Shown: positions 1 through 12,823 of the stretch, piece after piece
Layout of the letters: each line of letters starts with the position of its first letter
Position numbering within the stretch: the stretch's first letter is position 1
NCBI GenBank assembly: GCA_960531495.1
Contig: OY482849.1
Coordinates: forward strand, 31,560,518-31,624,517
Reading direction: 5' to 3'
Length of the DNA: 64,000 bases
Origin: Zeus faber
Taxonomy: Eukaryota > Chordata > Actinopteri > Zeiformes > Zeidae
Notes under the pieces: model-generated
Told to the model about the DNA's origin: nothing
Database searches by the model: none
Seen by the model: only the letters and a program-made list of their open reading frames with translations
Translations under genes and position numbers: made by a program

Positions 1-216
1 AGGTGAGCGTCGAACCCCGGGGGCGCCTGCGCTCCGGCTGCCGGAGGCCGCGCGGCATCCGCGTTGGCCGGTGGCGGGTGGAGCCGGGAGCCGCTCCGCC
101 TTTTGTGTGGATGAAAGGGAGCCGTTTATAACGAAGCGCTTTTTTTTTTATAACGGCCACTGGACTCCCGCCCCCCCCCCGCATTATTCACAGAGTTGTA
201 AAAAAAAAAAAAAATA

Positions 217-248
<32 letters not shown>

Positions 249-720
249 TGAAGACAGTATAGTGCGTTACAGTTTGACACTGAAACGTACGAGCGGCTCC
301 CATTTTCTCTCGAGATCCAACCCCGGCGGAGTGGATCCAGGCGGCTTAGCAGCATGAACACAGGCCTCCCTCTGCTGTGTATTGGGCCATTTTAAGTATT
401 GACCCCCGCCCTCCCCTTCCACGGTAGTGACATAAGGAGCTGCGTCGTTGACCCCCCCGCACTCCCGCAAAGCACAGCCGGGTGAGCGCGGCCTCCCCGC
501 AACCGACCCGCACGCACACGGACCCCGTTCTGCGGGGTGTCGGGACGCCGCGAACGAGGAGGACACCCCAGGCGAAACGGCGCGTGTTTCCGCGGCCACC
601 GTTGATGAACGTCACCTTTTCATGTTTTTGAAATTGACCCCCGAACAATGACGTCAGGTCGTCCGTCGTAGAATTCCAAACGCCAGCGCCCCTTCTCCCT
701 AACACACGCTAAGGAGCTCT
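1..720. promoter_or_regulatory. CpG-rich region with a full CRE site
   Basis: This stretch is GC- and CpG-rich compared with the AT-rich DNA that follows, which is typical of a vertebrate promoter. It holds a perfect palindromic cAMP response element, TGACGTCA, at 649-656. The window opens with AGGTGAGCG, which resembles a splice donor, but I found no coding exon on the plus strand between here and rabif, so the gene it would serve is probably to the left of the window. A short AAT repeat lies at about 215-245. That it is a promoter is inference from composition and the CRE only. Confidence 0.4.
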
Positions 721-2100
721 CCGACATATGATGGTTTCAAGAGCAGCGATAAAACAATATGCTTATACCGGGCTCAAATAAAGTTGCAACTATGATGTCA
801 TGTAATGGTACATTTTTAAGAAATATGAGTTCCTCCAGTGCGAACAATATGACACATTGCACACACACACGAGATTTAGGAATAAGTTGGAGAAGCCACC
901 ATGAAAGTACTGTCCTGGTTTCTTTCAACACACACTCAAGTACAAGTTGTTTTCCAAATAGAAACCAGAGTAAAAGTGTCTCATAAAAGGTTCATTTGAG
1001 TCAAATCTCTTTCAATATTTTAATCAAAAGAATTGCACCACAGGGCAAAGTGGCCAATTTTAAGCCCACATATCAAGCGAGTGGTTTCAAGGCGTTTAGT
1101 GCATTTAATCAAACAGGGTAAGTCCATGTGGCAGTCACACTAGAAACACAGCATCTTCTACGTCAGAGAGAGGTGCAGTTGTTTTATACTCAAGTCAGAA
1201 TCTGATCAACGCAGGACAAATGCTACAGAACTAAAATCATAACAATACGCAGCAGACTAAAAAAAAACAACACAGAACAAAAGACAGTATATTTGCTTTT
1301 CAAAAATGCTTTGCTTGCTATAATTTCCTAAATCTACTCAGAAAAGTTACATTTCTTCATGAGATTACTGATGTAGCTACACTTAATATTATACTAGGTA
1401 TTCAAATCAAATCAAATCCTAATGGTGAGAAGAATGGATGGGCCGAGGATTGACCTTGGGATATACACAGTATGAACGAGTGCCTGCTTCATTTAAGATG
1501 CCGTTGTAAAATAGTAAAACTTTGACAAAGGATGGACCCTTGAAACCACAAAAATACTCACCATTTAAACCATACCATAATGTTGTTTCCAATTGCAACT
1601 AAGAATGCTTTATAAATCCATTTTGCAATTGTTACCTTTAAAAAAGGTATACAATTATTATTACAAAAATATTGAATATGAAGACATATTTGAAGTATAA
1701 CAAAGGAGGGTCCAAGCAAATTAGGTTACTGACAGTTTTACAAAGTAGGGTACAGGGTTAGTAAGTAGGATGAACTTGGCACATGCAATTCATTTATTAA
1801 GACCTTTATGTCAAAACAGTGTGTTGTTAGTCGTCCTTGTAGCAGCACATCACACTGATGAAAATGTATAACGCAGTTTAACTCATGTTGGTTTCGGGGA
1901 AGACATTTCTGTGGTGACATTTGTTGACCGGTTGTAAATAGAGTGGTCCACCTGCACATCTATACATGTCATTCCTTGGTTGATAAATAAAAACAGCGGA
2001 ATATAAAAACAACAGTACAATAGCAAATATCTTTGAGTTTGAATGAATTCACCATGAGCATATGTGTGACCCAGGAGATTGTTGCAGGTTCAAATAAACA
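721..2100. other. AT-rich intergenic stretch, no gene seen
   Basis: I see no ORF with recognisable protein similarity and no repeat family I can name. The stretch lies between the CpG-rich left end and the 3' end of rabif. Confidence 0.5.
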
Positions 2101-2116
2101 CCAGATTTAAAATAAT

Positions 2117-2122
2117 TTTATT
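2117..2122 (-). terminator. Candidate rabif polyadenylation signal
   Basis: TTTATT on the plus strand reads AATAAA on the minus strand, about 190 bases after the rabif stop codon. The distance suits a short 3' UTR. Cleavage at this site is not shown. Confidence 0.4.
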
Positions 2123-2311
2123 AGAATACAAATATAGCACTCTTGTCGTCAATATATGAGGACAAAAGGTATTTCCAGCATGATTAAATCTTAGTTGTAC
2201 AGATTTGATTAAACCCTGACCAGTCTATGTTTGCAGAGGTGGGCGGTGTCCTGGATGATGTTAGATGTTATCAAAGCCATGAGAAGACGCGCGGCCTATC
2301 TATCAATCAAA

Positions 2312-3278
2312 CTATGCATGATTAACTCTTTCTACAGCAACATAGAAACTTTTTTTGTCATCCAGACAGTGCCAACCAATGGGTCCGATCTCACAATCTG
2401 CACAGATGAGGTACTTGATGCGCCCCACGTCGTTGGTGAAGCCCACATTCTCAAAGGTGTACATATCGTCGACTAACCAGTGGGCTGTCAGAGTGTCCCC
2501 GTCCACCGTGCCCTCTGAGGAGCTCAGGGCAGTCTTTTTTTTCATTGATGGCAGGAACAGCTGATGATAAAAAAAAATAATAATAAAAAAAAAGAGCTTA
2601 GAATATGTTGATTCTCGGTCAACACGCTCCGGCGGTTTGAGCTGAATGCAGGTGTTTTGGGGTGATTGTATATCACAGGCGGTCCACACCTTTCAACTCT
2701 GTGAGTGTGTACCACGCAGCCCACAGGAAAGAGGCCTGATTCATCGGAAATGGCTGTTTGCACCCGGGTAGGCCCATTTTGAATTGTGATTTAAACTGTG
2801 ATTTGATCACGTCTTTTTAATCTGCTTTTAGTTGTTCCCCCCCACGCTTTTTTAAAACTTTTTTTGTCTCGTGAAACACTTTGAACTGCCCTTGAGTATA
2901 AAACCTGCTACACAAATAATCTTGCCATGACTTGCCAAAAAGTAGAGTATCCGACATTCAATTGTATAGTCAAAAGTGTTAGTGGCCATTATTTCTAATT
3001 TGAATGTGCATTATTATGGTCTTATGGGAGGGGCCCGGCTTCGATAAAGTGCAGAATGAATCTATTTATCTGGATGGACAAGGGCTTTGTTTGCATAAGA
3101 CATGTCAAGTCCAGTCACTGGGGTTGATGCCTCAAACTACCCACAGTGCTACCAGTCGTTACTTGTCAAAAGGCATGTTATGGGATAGATAGATAGATAG
3201 ATAGACAAACAAGACAACTGAACAATAAACCTCTGTTCACAAACCATTCACAATGTCAAAAGTGGGAAATTGGGCTCG

Positions 3279-3349
<71 letters not shown>

Positions 3350-3362
3350 ACACATACATACA

Positions 3363-3433
<71 letters not shown>

Positions 3434-3599
3434 GCCGGAAGCCTTCATTTAGGCCCATCCATTGTACCTCTTTCTCCGAATAGACCGCCATCCCGGGGCA
3501 CAGCACCTTGGAGCCGCAGCGCTGACACAGCACGGACTTGGTGTTCTTTCCGTCCTCGGACACCAGATCCGGCCGCTCTGCGCCGTGTCCGTCGTCCAT
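2312..3599 (-). CDS. rabif: RABIF/MSS4, zinc-binding Rab chaperone (2 coding exons)
   Basis: RABIF (MSS4) binds nucleotide-free exocytic Rab GTPases and stabilises them in the cytosol. Exon 1 is 3468-3599 and exon 2 is 2312-2560, joined in phase 0 between a GAG/GTACAA donor and a CAG acceptor. The product is 126 aa, against about 123 in human. Exon 1 gives the first zinc-binding pair (CQRCG), and exon 2 gives the second (CADCEIGPIGWHC) inside the family's most conserved segment. An upstream in-frame ATG at 3626 would add nine residues; I chose the second ATG because it fits the family length. The intron holds a long CA/CATA/TA microsatellite close to the donor. Identification rests on family similarity and is very secure; only the start is uncertain. 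Confidence 0.95.
3279..3432. repeat. Compound microsatellite (CA)n-(CATA)n-(TA)n
   Basis: About 30 CA units are followed by CATA units and then about 20 TA units. The block lies in the rabif intron and ends roughly 35 bases from the exon 1 splice donor. ORFs running through it are simple-repeat artefacts. Confidence 0.95.
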
Positions 3600-3626
3600 C
3601 TCGAAGCAGGGATGGAAGCCTGACAA

Positions 3627-4000
3627 AAGGACGAAGGCAGCACACGCGGGTTCTGGTTGATTTTTTATTTTTTTTTGTCAATCGCTTTTCGACCGGCCCG
3701 TGCTGCGCGCCGACGACGACGTGTCTTGACGTCGAAGCGGCAGAGCCCCCGAGCTCTTACCGGCCCCTCGGTACGAAGACGGAAGCCGACGCGCCGGAGG
3801 TTCGGGGCGATCGGCGACTCCTGCGCGTCGGACCCAAGAGCAGACGGATCCGTCGATGCGGAACTTATGTCCCGTTACGTCCCAGGCGCACAACGGGGCG
3901 ACGGAGGGAGACGAAGTCCCGAAACACCGGTTGACACGAGACCAGACGCGGATCGTTACGAACGGCGGTCCGAGGGCCAAACCGTTCCCCTCGCCATTTT
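3627..4000 (-). promoter_or_regulatory. GC/CpG-rich rabif upstream region
   Basis: This CpG-rich block lies just upstream of the rabif start codon and gives way to AT-rich DNA near 4,000. It is the likely promoter and 5' UTR of rabif. ORFs in it on both strands have no family resemblance and look like GC-rich chance frames. No TATA box is visible at a suitable distance. Confidence 0.5.
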
Positions 4001-4059
4001 GGCCCCAAACTTTAATACTATACGGAAATGTTTTAACTAAGGAGTGGGCCGGTAAATAG

Positions 4060-6100
4060 AGAATAAACACCTGGCAATGCCCACAAAACCGGCCTGATTA
4101 AGGTAAACGCAAATCACACGTAAATTTATTTTTTGCTAAATAGGGTTTGGAGTTTTAGGTCGCTCGCTAAATGTAGCAGGTATTAAATGAAACCGTGCGG
4201 AAACATGGGACATTGAAAGGTTCCTACCTCCAATCTACCCTTTGCGCCATAGCCTGTACACTGTAGTGCTTAAATGTTTATTATAGGCACATCATTTCAG
4301 AATAGACGGATATTGCCTAATTTTAGTGTATTTATCTTCTTTTTTTAAATTTTTAGGGGGCACAAAGAATAAGTATTATGTCACAAAGTGAATTGAACAT
4401 ATTTGCTGTACACTTGATTTGGATATTTATACTATGTGTTCGACTACTAACGCTTCATAATAACCTTCAACTTGGTGCGGGCACACCTGCTCCTTGACTG
4501 TAACTAAAATGTACATGTCTTTGATTCAAGTTTAAATTTTGATTTCCACAATAAAAAGCTCCATAGGAGGTTTTTCCAAAATGTAAAAGGATAATGAGGC
4601 CGCTGCAAAAAAGTATATTTACATAAGACACATAAAGCAGAAGTTGTCCATCAATAAATATTTATTATGATTTACATTTCTGTGAAATGTATGATAAATC
4701 ATCTGACTTTCTACACGGAACATTACACAAAGTCAAGAATACACATTGTTTTAGTCTTTGTAATAAAGCTCAAGAAGTTGACCTAAAAAAGGGAGTCTTA
4801 ACAAACAGCAGTTGATACAACCTATCAATGGAGTTCTAAGTTCAATTATATTTGATTGGATAAATGGCAAAGAAACCGAGAAAAAATTTAAATATCTGGA
4901 AATCCTAGAAGCTCCTTTGAGTGTAAGATAGGCCGTTGTATTAAAAAAAAAAACATTTCCATTGGCCTAAGGCACAGGAATACTAAAAGATTATATAATA
5001 CATACCACATGGTGAATCCCATAGTGTTATTAAGTTTCAATTTCAATAAATTAAAGGTGCATTAGATATGAACACCTCACAATGCATCTGAATAATCGAC
5101 TTAAAATGGTTCTCAAGCAGAAAACGTAAGTTAACCTATACAGATTTGTCCATTGTGCGTAGCCTGTTCTATTCTGGCAATCCACCATTGATCATATTGT
5201 TTGACTTAATTTAACTGACCTGTATCTTGCACTCTTTCAATAAATATTTAGCAGTTCATTTTGCAATGGAGACCAAAGTTAATATAAATTTCTAAATGGA
5301 AACGCTTATCCTGTCGTGAAGAAAAGGAAATTCTAAACATTTCAGTATAAAAATCCAATAATTCAAAATTCACATTGTGAAAGTATCTCATAGAACTATT
5401 CATTTTGGCTAATCAGCCACAGACAAATTAGTGTCTAACATTTCACATGATGTTAATCAGACAGTATCTTTAAGATTGTATCCGATGGGTTTGAACAACA
5501 TTTCCTTTCGGAATTCATTTAATTCATGGCATTGTCATCAAAACTAAGAACGGGCCTTTAAACCGATTACCATCGGATATTGGGAGTAGGCTAGACTCAT
5601 TAGTCGAGCTCCTATTGCTGTGGTAAAGGGAACAAATTAATGAATGGGGAAGGGTCATGTGGGTTTTAATGGAGAAGCTCACATTTGATGTCTGCACAAT
5701 TACAAAATCTTTGCACCCGACTACATGTAACGCATTATACCTGCTCAAAACAAGTGTGTGTAGGCTCTGAAGCTTGAATTGTTCTGGCCTGAATTGTTCT
5801 TGCAATTGAATTCTACCCACTATCGCTCAATGGATTGTACAGTGGAGTGTTCTCTATAGAACAGAAAAAATGGAAAGAAAAAACAAAAAGGAATGGTTTA
5901 CAGTATGTGCACTTCCCATGCTCATGTTCCAAGAGAATATTTTGCATCTATGTGCATTGACCACCTACTTTTGTTTAAGGTTTGAGAAGGTGTACTATGT
6001 AAATAAGTGTAGTACACAAGAAGTGCCAATGAATTTGGTCAAAATCCCCAATTTGTCCCCCCCTAAAACTAAATAACAGCATTAAAGCTCTCAAAGCTTT
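4060..6100. other. AT-rich intergenic DNA, possibly part of the adipor1 3' UTR
   Basis: No protein-coding exon is recognisable here. An ATTAAA-type polyadenylation signal on the minus strand at 6109-6114 lies about 160 bases beyond the adipor1 stop. A longer 3' UTR is possible but cannot be told from sequence alone. Confidence 0.4.
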
Positions 6101-6275
6101 CTATCTACTTTAATAGAGTCTAAGCATAAAAATAACCACCAGAAAACCCAGGTAGGATGAGAGCAAGTCAGGAGCACAGGGGGTGCAACAAATGTACATT
6201 TGAATTCCAGCAGCATTTCTTTTAAAATTGTGTGTTGGAGCAATAAGAATAAAGATGGAGTCACAGTCAGGCCTC

Positions 6276-9200
6276 TTAGAGCAGGGTGTCATCTGTGCAT
6301 CCTCCCTCTAGACCGTAGCGGAACTCTTGCAGGTTAGAAACCCCATAGAAATGGATGAAGGCGGCCGCCACCACCAGCACGTGAAAAATCTGATGAGAAT
6401 GGAACTATGGAAGAAACACATTTGTGTGAGGTTCACTACTCCCTGCCAGTGTTGGGTTTAACAGCAACTAAAAGTAATAATGATACTGGATGAACCAAGA
6501 CCCTGTCTGCAATTTGACAGTTGTCTGTCAACAGGTATGAGAAACATTCTTCATCGATTTCAAGACACACCCCTAAGATTTGAAGAGTCATTCTATCTCA
6601 TGGTAACAGCGTATACACATACAGTATATATTATATCTATATTCCACACACATGCAGTATGGATTTCCGCTGTGTCCCATTTCTTTAAATCCAAATTACG
6701 TCCCCACAAAAAATGCATCCCCCATTTAGTAACAAATACCCCTTAATCTTAATTTGGGTGGTTGTCATCCTGCCATGTTTACAATCCTGCTTCCCTTCTT
6801 CATGTTTTTGTTTATTTCATTTTTTCTGCATCTTGTGCACACAGGTTTTTTGTTTCTTGAGCCGTTTGTGACCACTTGAAAGAGTTTCATGTCAACGTAA
6901 TTCCTTGAGTATATTTTGGGATAAGAAACAGTCCAAAGTGGGAATCAAATAACTTTAACGCCTTAAGCGGAATTATGAGTTCACAGGAATTCGTAGTTCG
7001 ATATTTATTCACAATGAGATCAAACTTACCCAAATGTCACACTTGCCAGGGAAATAGCGTTCAGGGATTCTTGCAGCATACAGTCCAGCACCAGTGATAT
7101 ACATGGCACCCATCAAGTAGAACCAGCCCATCTGACCCACGGTGGTGGCCTTGACAAAGCCCTCCTCAATGGTGAAGTGCATAGTGGGTACAATGCCGCT
7201 AAGTCCCAGGCCCATGAACACACCTAAAAGAAAGAGACACTCATTCTGCATCATTTTGAACCAGTGTACATGTATTTTCTTGAAACTAGTGCAGCGCCCG
7301 TTCAAAACAAGCCTGCTCGTGAGAGACGCGGAGACTTGCGGTGAAATACACTCTCAAAATACAAGTCATGCTTTTGTATAAACAAGCTGTTCACTTGTTC
7401 CTTCAAAGTTTATTAATATTACACGTGTCCGCACCAAACATGCCTGTTTGGAACGGGGCGATTGCTTTCACGGGAAGCCCTGACCCCCGCTGGCTCGCTG
7501 TTCTCTGTTTATTCAAAGTTGATTAATATTATAAGTGACGGATGTCCAAATTGCACCAAATTCAACACCGCCCGTCCTGAGGTCCCCAGCGATACACCCG
7601 CCAAGTGTGAAGTAAATGAGATGACCGATTGTCGAGATAATCAAAAGGACATACAGACAGAGTCCTTCCTTTAAAGTTAGAAAAAATAGAATACAATACA
7701 ATACCGCTTGCCATACAAATATATAGATTACCATCATCATCATTTTCACAATCATAATCGTAATCAAGGTCATTTTCAAAGGAGCACCTGCTCTGGTGGG
7801 CCTGTGACGGGGTGTAGAGAAACGGTCCCACTGGGCCACTATGATGGCGGCGATGCCCAGCACACAAACGATGGTGAGGTATATAAGTCGAGGTTGTGGG
7901 GAGCAGTAGAAGGAGTAGTAGAGCCAGGGCACGAAGGAGCCCATTATCAGCAGCGCGATGCCTGAGTAGTCAAGCCTGAAGGAGCCGGAAAAACAAAACG
8001 ATTTATGGATTGGAGCCAGCTCTTCTGCGGAAAAGCTCGTCAAATGTCTCTACCGGAATCGCCCTGAAAACGTTCACAGGTACATTGACACTACTGAGAC
8101 CATGCAGTCGCGTGCCTTTAAAAAAAAAACAACAACCCTGTCCTGCGATATCGAAGCGTTAACACCGAACATTTTTTCATAACATTGTGAAGAAGTACAA
8201 ACTTACTTGGAGAAGGTGCGAGACACTTTCTCGGAGTGGCAGTATACAGTGTGAAAGAGCCAAGAGAAGCTGAGACACAACACAGCGCCCAGGAAAAACA
8301 TCCCAAACACCACTTTCTCCTGCAGTGGAGCCATGAAGTACATGTTTGGTCGCAGCATGGTGAGGGTGCCCAGACACAAGAACAAGATAAGCCCTGAGAA
8401 AGACAAGCACGTTACAATGGTTCTGTTCCCAGGGCCACTCCTGCAGAAAATATGCTATTTTCTTTCAAACCTGTGAAAACAAAAAGAGGCTTTAATGGTG
8501 CCAAGTTGCCACCTTTATCTTTAAAATACCACTGACAAGGTGAGGATTTTACAATGTGCTGTGAAACAGGTTGCCTGGTGAAGCATTAGATCGTTTTCAA
8601 ACTTACCTAAAAGGTGAGTCCAGATGTTTCCTGTCTCTGTATGAATTCTAAAGATGCTTCCAAAGCAGGCCCGGAATGAGGGCATCGGGGGGCGATGTCC
8701 ATGTAAGAGGTAATCATTGTCCTTAAGCCACTCTGGCAACACATGGAAAGGGATGACTCTCCAGCGGCCCTCCCAAACCTGAAAAACAAGAGTTTTGGTT
8801 TTTTTCCTTCCATTGTGCCGCACACTCTTAAAGGGGACTGAAGATGCAAAACTCACTTTTTCAGTGATTGTGCAAATACATTTTGGTCTCTGATCGGCCT
8901 ACTAACACACAAACTGTGAAATAAGACAACCCAAGTCAGATTTTTGTGAGCGTTCTTATTCAGAAGACACGCCCTGAAACGAGCCGTTCCGATTTGCGCC
9001 TCAGTACTACGTAGCATTGAGACACATTAGAATTAGAGCCGCCATCTGAGTTACTCAACAAACAAATCTTCTAAAAGAAAGAGGAATGAATCTTAATCGC
9101 AACACTAATAGACATTTTATTAACACTAGCTAGATTTATTTCACTTATTAATTACTACTACTACTACTACTACAGTGAAAAAATATATATATTTTCAAAC

Positions 9201-9612
9201 AGCTAAATAAATTCTGAAGGCTAATTATGGCTAATAATTATGCATTGGGTCTTAGTGGTCAGTCATTACTTTATGGACAAACTCCTCCATCTTTTCCATG
9301 GCATGGTGAGCTTGAAGGGGCAAGGTCAGGACCTCCCCCGCCTCATCATCCTCCTCCTCTTCATCTGCAAGCATCGCAGCTCCCTTTGGACATAACAAAA
9401 GTGAAAAAAAATCAAGCAACCCACAGACCGGTTATTGCTTGCAGTCATTTTTGCTGTAACTTTCCTACCTCTGTGTGGAGGCCTTTGGGGGCCGTCTGTC
9501 TTCCCCCTTCCTTGAGCAGGGGTCCCAGTTCCATCAGCTCCACGTCTGGGACCGGACAGTCCTCGGAGATCCGGCAGTCTGCATCACTCGCAGACCCGTT
9601 TCGGCCTGACAT
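6276..9612 (-). CDS. adipor1: Adiponectin receptor 1 (7 coding exons, complete)
   Basis: AdipoR1 is a seven-membrane-segment PAQR-family receptor with ceramidase-like zinc chemistry. It senses adiponectin and promotes AMPK signalling and lipid oxidation. Coding exons are 9469-9612, 9270-9383, 8607-8778, 8207-8393, 7788-7975, 7030-7223 and 6276-6404; phases close to give 375 aa, the same length as human AdipoR1. The soluble N-terminus is acidic and variable, and strong conservation starts near AMEKMEEFV. The zinc-ligand histidines expected in the family are present: one in SWLFHTVYCH and two in SHQIFH. The C-terminus (GGCTDDTLL) matches the vertebrate form. Teleosts can carry two adipor1 copies; which one this is cannot be told here. 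The 5' UTR exon was not located but should lie in the CpG-rich DNA upstream. Confidence 0.97.
7400..7575. repeat. Possible intronic repeat in adipor1
   Basis: Two related segments, each centred on an AAAGTTnATTAATATTA motif followed by a GTCC...GCACCAAA string, occur near 7405 and 7515 in the intron before the penultimate coding exon. They look like two internal units of a degraded dispersed repeat. The family is not identified. Confidence 0.35.
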
Positions 9613-10033
9613 AGGGAGACTGCCCGATGACTTATTCAGTGCCTCTGTATTCTGCTTGAGGCCACTACTTCAATTTCTTTCAAAGCTGCAAAAACAAACC
9701 AACTCACAGTTATTGGTTTATGGTTAAATGATTGGAAGCAAAGATTTTCGAAGACGTTTACAATTTGTTCGCTAGAACGGACGCCTTTAAAGGGCTGTCC
9801 ACGCCGACATTATTTTGCCCAATTCCAATTCTAAATGTTACTACTTTATAGACATTTGAGTAGACTGGACATTCTAATAATGAAGAAAAAAAATTGTAAT
9901 AATTGAGACACTCATCCACTGTTCTCCATGTCCGTATTATTGTTTACATATTTATCCATCTATATTTATACTCCCAGCCAATAGTAGCAACAATACACTT
10001 AAGAATATATCTAAGAATTAAAAAACATATCTT

Positions 10034-10051
10034 GTGCATAGGACACACACA

Positions 10052-10086
<35 letters not shown>
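10034..10086. repeat. TA microsatellite
   Basis: About 17 TA units lie upstream of the adipor1 coding start. It is simple sequence with no further signal. Confidence 0.85.
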
Positions 10087-10088
<2 letters not shown>

Positions 10089-10149
10089 TTTTTTTTGTCG
10101 TGATTGGCGTCCACTTATCAATTTAAAACACGTCAAATTCTAGACACGT

Positions 10150-10824
10150 TACAGATCTGACGCTGACAAAAACATAAACAAATAGACAGACGCCGGAGCT
10201 GGTTTAACTCCAGGCGCAGCAGACAGGGTGGACGTACAACAACGGATAACAAAGACAACGCAAGGAAACGAAACGAAAATCAAACACGAACACCAAACAA
10301 CAGCGACACGGCGACGACGAACGAACGGACGAACGGACGAACGAACGAACACACGCACCCAACCGCGACCGCGACCGCCACCACGCACACGCACGGGGCA
10401 GTCAGCTAATGCTGTGAATTGTACACACGGATGCTAACGCTAGCTGCTAGCGGAGCGGCTAGCAAACAGCCAGCGGATCAGGTCCGTCTGCTTCGTTACC
10501 TGCACTAGCTAGCGCCGAGGCGACGAGTCGAGCTAAAAAAAAAAAAAAAAAAACAGCGGCGTCAAATCGACCCGTTGATATTTCTTCCCCCCCGCGACGG
10601 ACAGTCAGGACCGCACTGGAAGCGGCGGGACGGGCGTTCGTTACCTGACACGACGGCGCGCTGATAAAAACACATGAATTATCAATACAACCACATACGA
10701 CCTGCACCGGATGTGACTTTTCTTCCGCGAAGAAAGTTTCTCCAAAATAAAAGCTTTAAAAAAAACAAAACAAAACAAAACAAAAAACCCATTGGTTCCC
10801 AGAGTAACATAAACAAAAATAAAC

Positions 10825-10869
<45 letters not shown>

Positions 10870-11600
10870 TATAAACACGACAAAACGTTGATGGATCCCT
10901 ATGAAATATTTCGCCTCTCAACGCAGCCGTGTTTTCGTGACTTGAAACGGGAGGAATCATTTGCGACGTTGAAGCCGCGACGACGGTGTTTTCTGATAAA
11001 CGCGTCCAGCGCCGGTGACGACATGTTTTATGTTTTGTTTTTGTTTTGATTTTTTAAAAAGCTCGCGACCCCCCCCCCCCCCCCCACGCGGTGCTTTTAC
11101 TTCAGCGACGTTACGTGAGCGCGCGCACAACGGCAAAAACGCCGCGCGCGCGCTCGCCGCCGCCGCCGCGAATCCGTGACACCCCCCCCCCCCCCCCCCC
11201 CCCGCCACGGAGCGGCCCTTTCGACTCGGGGATCCCAGGAGCAAGCCTCCCCTCCCTCCCTCCCTCCCTCCCCTCGGCGCCGGACCTCACCGGTAAAACG
11301 GACCGGGCGTCGCGACGGCGGCGGCGGCGGCGGCGGGGGTGTGTAGGGGGGGGGGGGGGGGGGGCACCGCTACAGGCGAGCGGAGCTGCCGTTGCCCGCG
11401 CCGCTCGAGTTCCCCGCCGACGGGTGGGGTGGGGGGGGGGGCGCCGTGTTTTCCCGAATAGAAGCGATGGAAGACGGTGGCGTTGGAAGTTACGTTTCCC
11501 GAGCGTCCGTGGAACTCAGCGCTAGCTTCACGGCACGCCAGCGTGGACGTCATAAGCGTAATAAACACGTCATTGAGGGTCGATGCCTACTACTACTACT
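10150..11600 (-). promoter_or_regulatory. CpG-rich region upstream of adipor1
   Basis: This is a long GC/CpG-rich block with homopolymer C and G runs (about 11069-11085, 11181-11204, 11347-11364), an AAT repeat at 10827-10869 and a poly-A tract near 10535. It lies 0.5-2 kb upstream of the adipor1 start codon and 3 kb from the 3' end of inava, so it is the best candidate for the adipor1 promoter and untranslated first exon. A cluster of GCTAGC palindromes lies at about 10438-10513. The many GC-rich ORFs here show no family similarity. Confidence 0.5.
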
Positions 11601-11648
11601 ACTTCAACTACTAACAATATAATAATAATAATAATAATTTGTATAATG

Positions 11649-11700
<52 letters not shown>

Positions 11701-12817
11701 TAATAATAAGTATTATAATTATAATAAATAAATGAAAACAATTTCACTTTCACGGTGAAACTTGTGCTTCGAAGATCCGGTGTCATGGCTGGAACGGTCG
11801 AATCATTTCGATCGAGATCCCTTCCATTTTCTTTTCAATTTAAAAAAGGATTTGACGACACAGCCAAAGCAAAATGATTACGGTTAATATACTCTTGTCT
11901 GTTATTATACGAGAATATTATTATACTTGTGCTATTATGAGAGATAAAAATGTATAAACATATTTGAACCGTCCTATTACCACCCACACTGTGTTATCGG
12001 TATGACTGCAACCACTTTATCTGTTTAGAGGTGGACTTTCACATAAAAAGGTCCCAATCAACAATTCAATGTTTATTGTACTTATAGATCATTTGTATCA
12101 AACTGCTTTAAAGCAAAAAATAAAATAAAATAAAAATAATTATTTAACCACTGATTGACGCAATTTTTTTTGTATGTTCGATTATTGCCCTTTAGTCAGA
12201 TACTAAATGCCCCGATCGTCCAATATTTATTAGTTTTTCAGCTCTTATCTTACTTCGAACGCTTCTTTATGTTAACCCTTGGAGCGCCAGCTGAGGTATG
12301 CCGCTCACACTGAGTGTTTAACTCTCGAGGTCGATGCACAGATACCAATGTTGGACTTGAAATTATTCCATCATTGTCCCTTTGAAATACTTTTGGGTAT
12401 GAAATTCAGTGGATTTAAATAAGGTTCGTTAATGTGTAACAATTGACGTTTATTGGTTTCTTTACATCCACAGGGAAAATACTTTCAAAAAAATAAACCA
12501 CATTTTTTTATCATCATTTCATCCGCATATTCACTTATAAAACTACTCTACCGTTGACAAAATGATAAATAAGAAAAGAGAAACATCAGTAAAAACAGGT
12601 ACAAAAAGGTCACATTGCAATCGATTACTTGTTACAAACATAAACAATCTTTTTAGAAAATTTGCACTTTCATCTTTTCATTCTCATTGATTGTAGTTAC
12701 ACTTTATTTAAAACTGTAATGATTCCAGTGGTGTGCATCCTAATAACTTAATAAATAGGGCTGTGAGACACAGGCCATTCTACCATGGCAGATACATTTG
12801 CAAAACAGTCAAATAAT
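11601..12817. other. AT-rich intergenic DNA with an AAT repeat
   Basis: An ATA/ATT trinucleotide repeat fills about 11620-11710. The rest is AT-rich with no gene or named repeat that I can support. Confidence 0.5.
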
Positions 12818-12823
12818 ACACTA

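Noticed and set aside
3248-3483. ORFs of Thr-His, Tyr-Ile and Val-Cys repeats
   Set aside because: They are translations of the CA/CATA/TA microsatellite.
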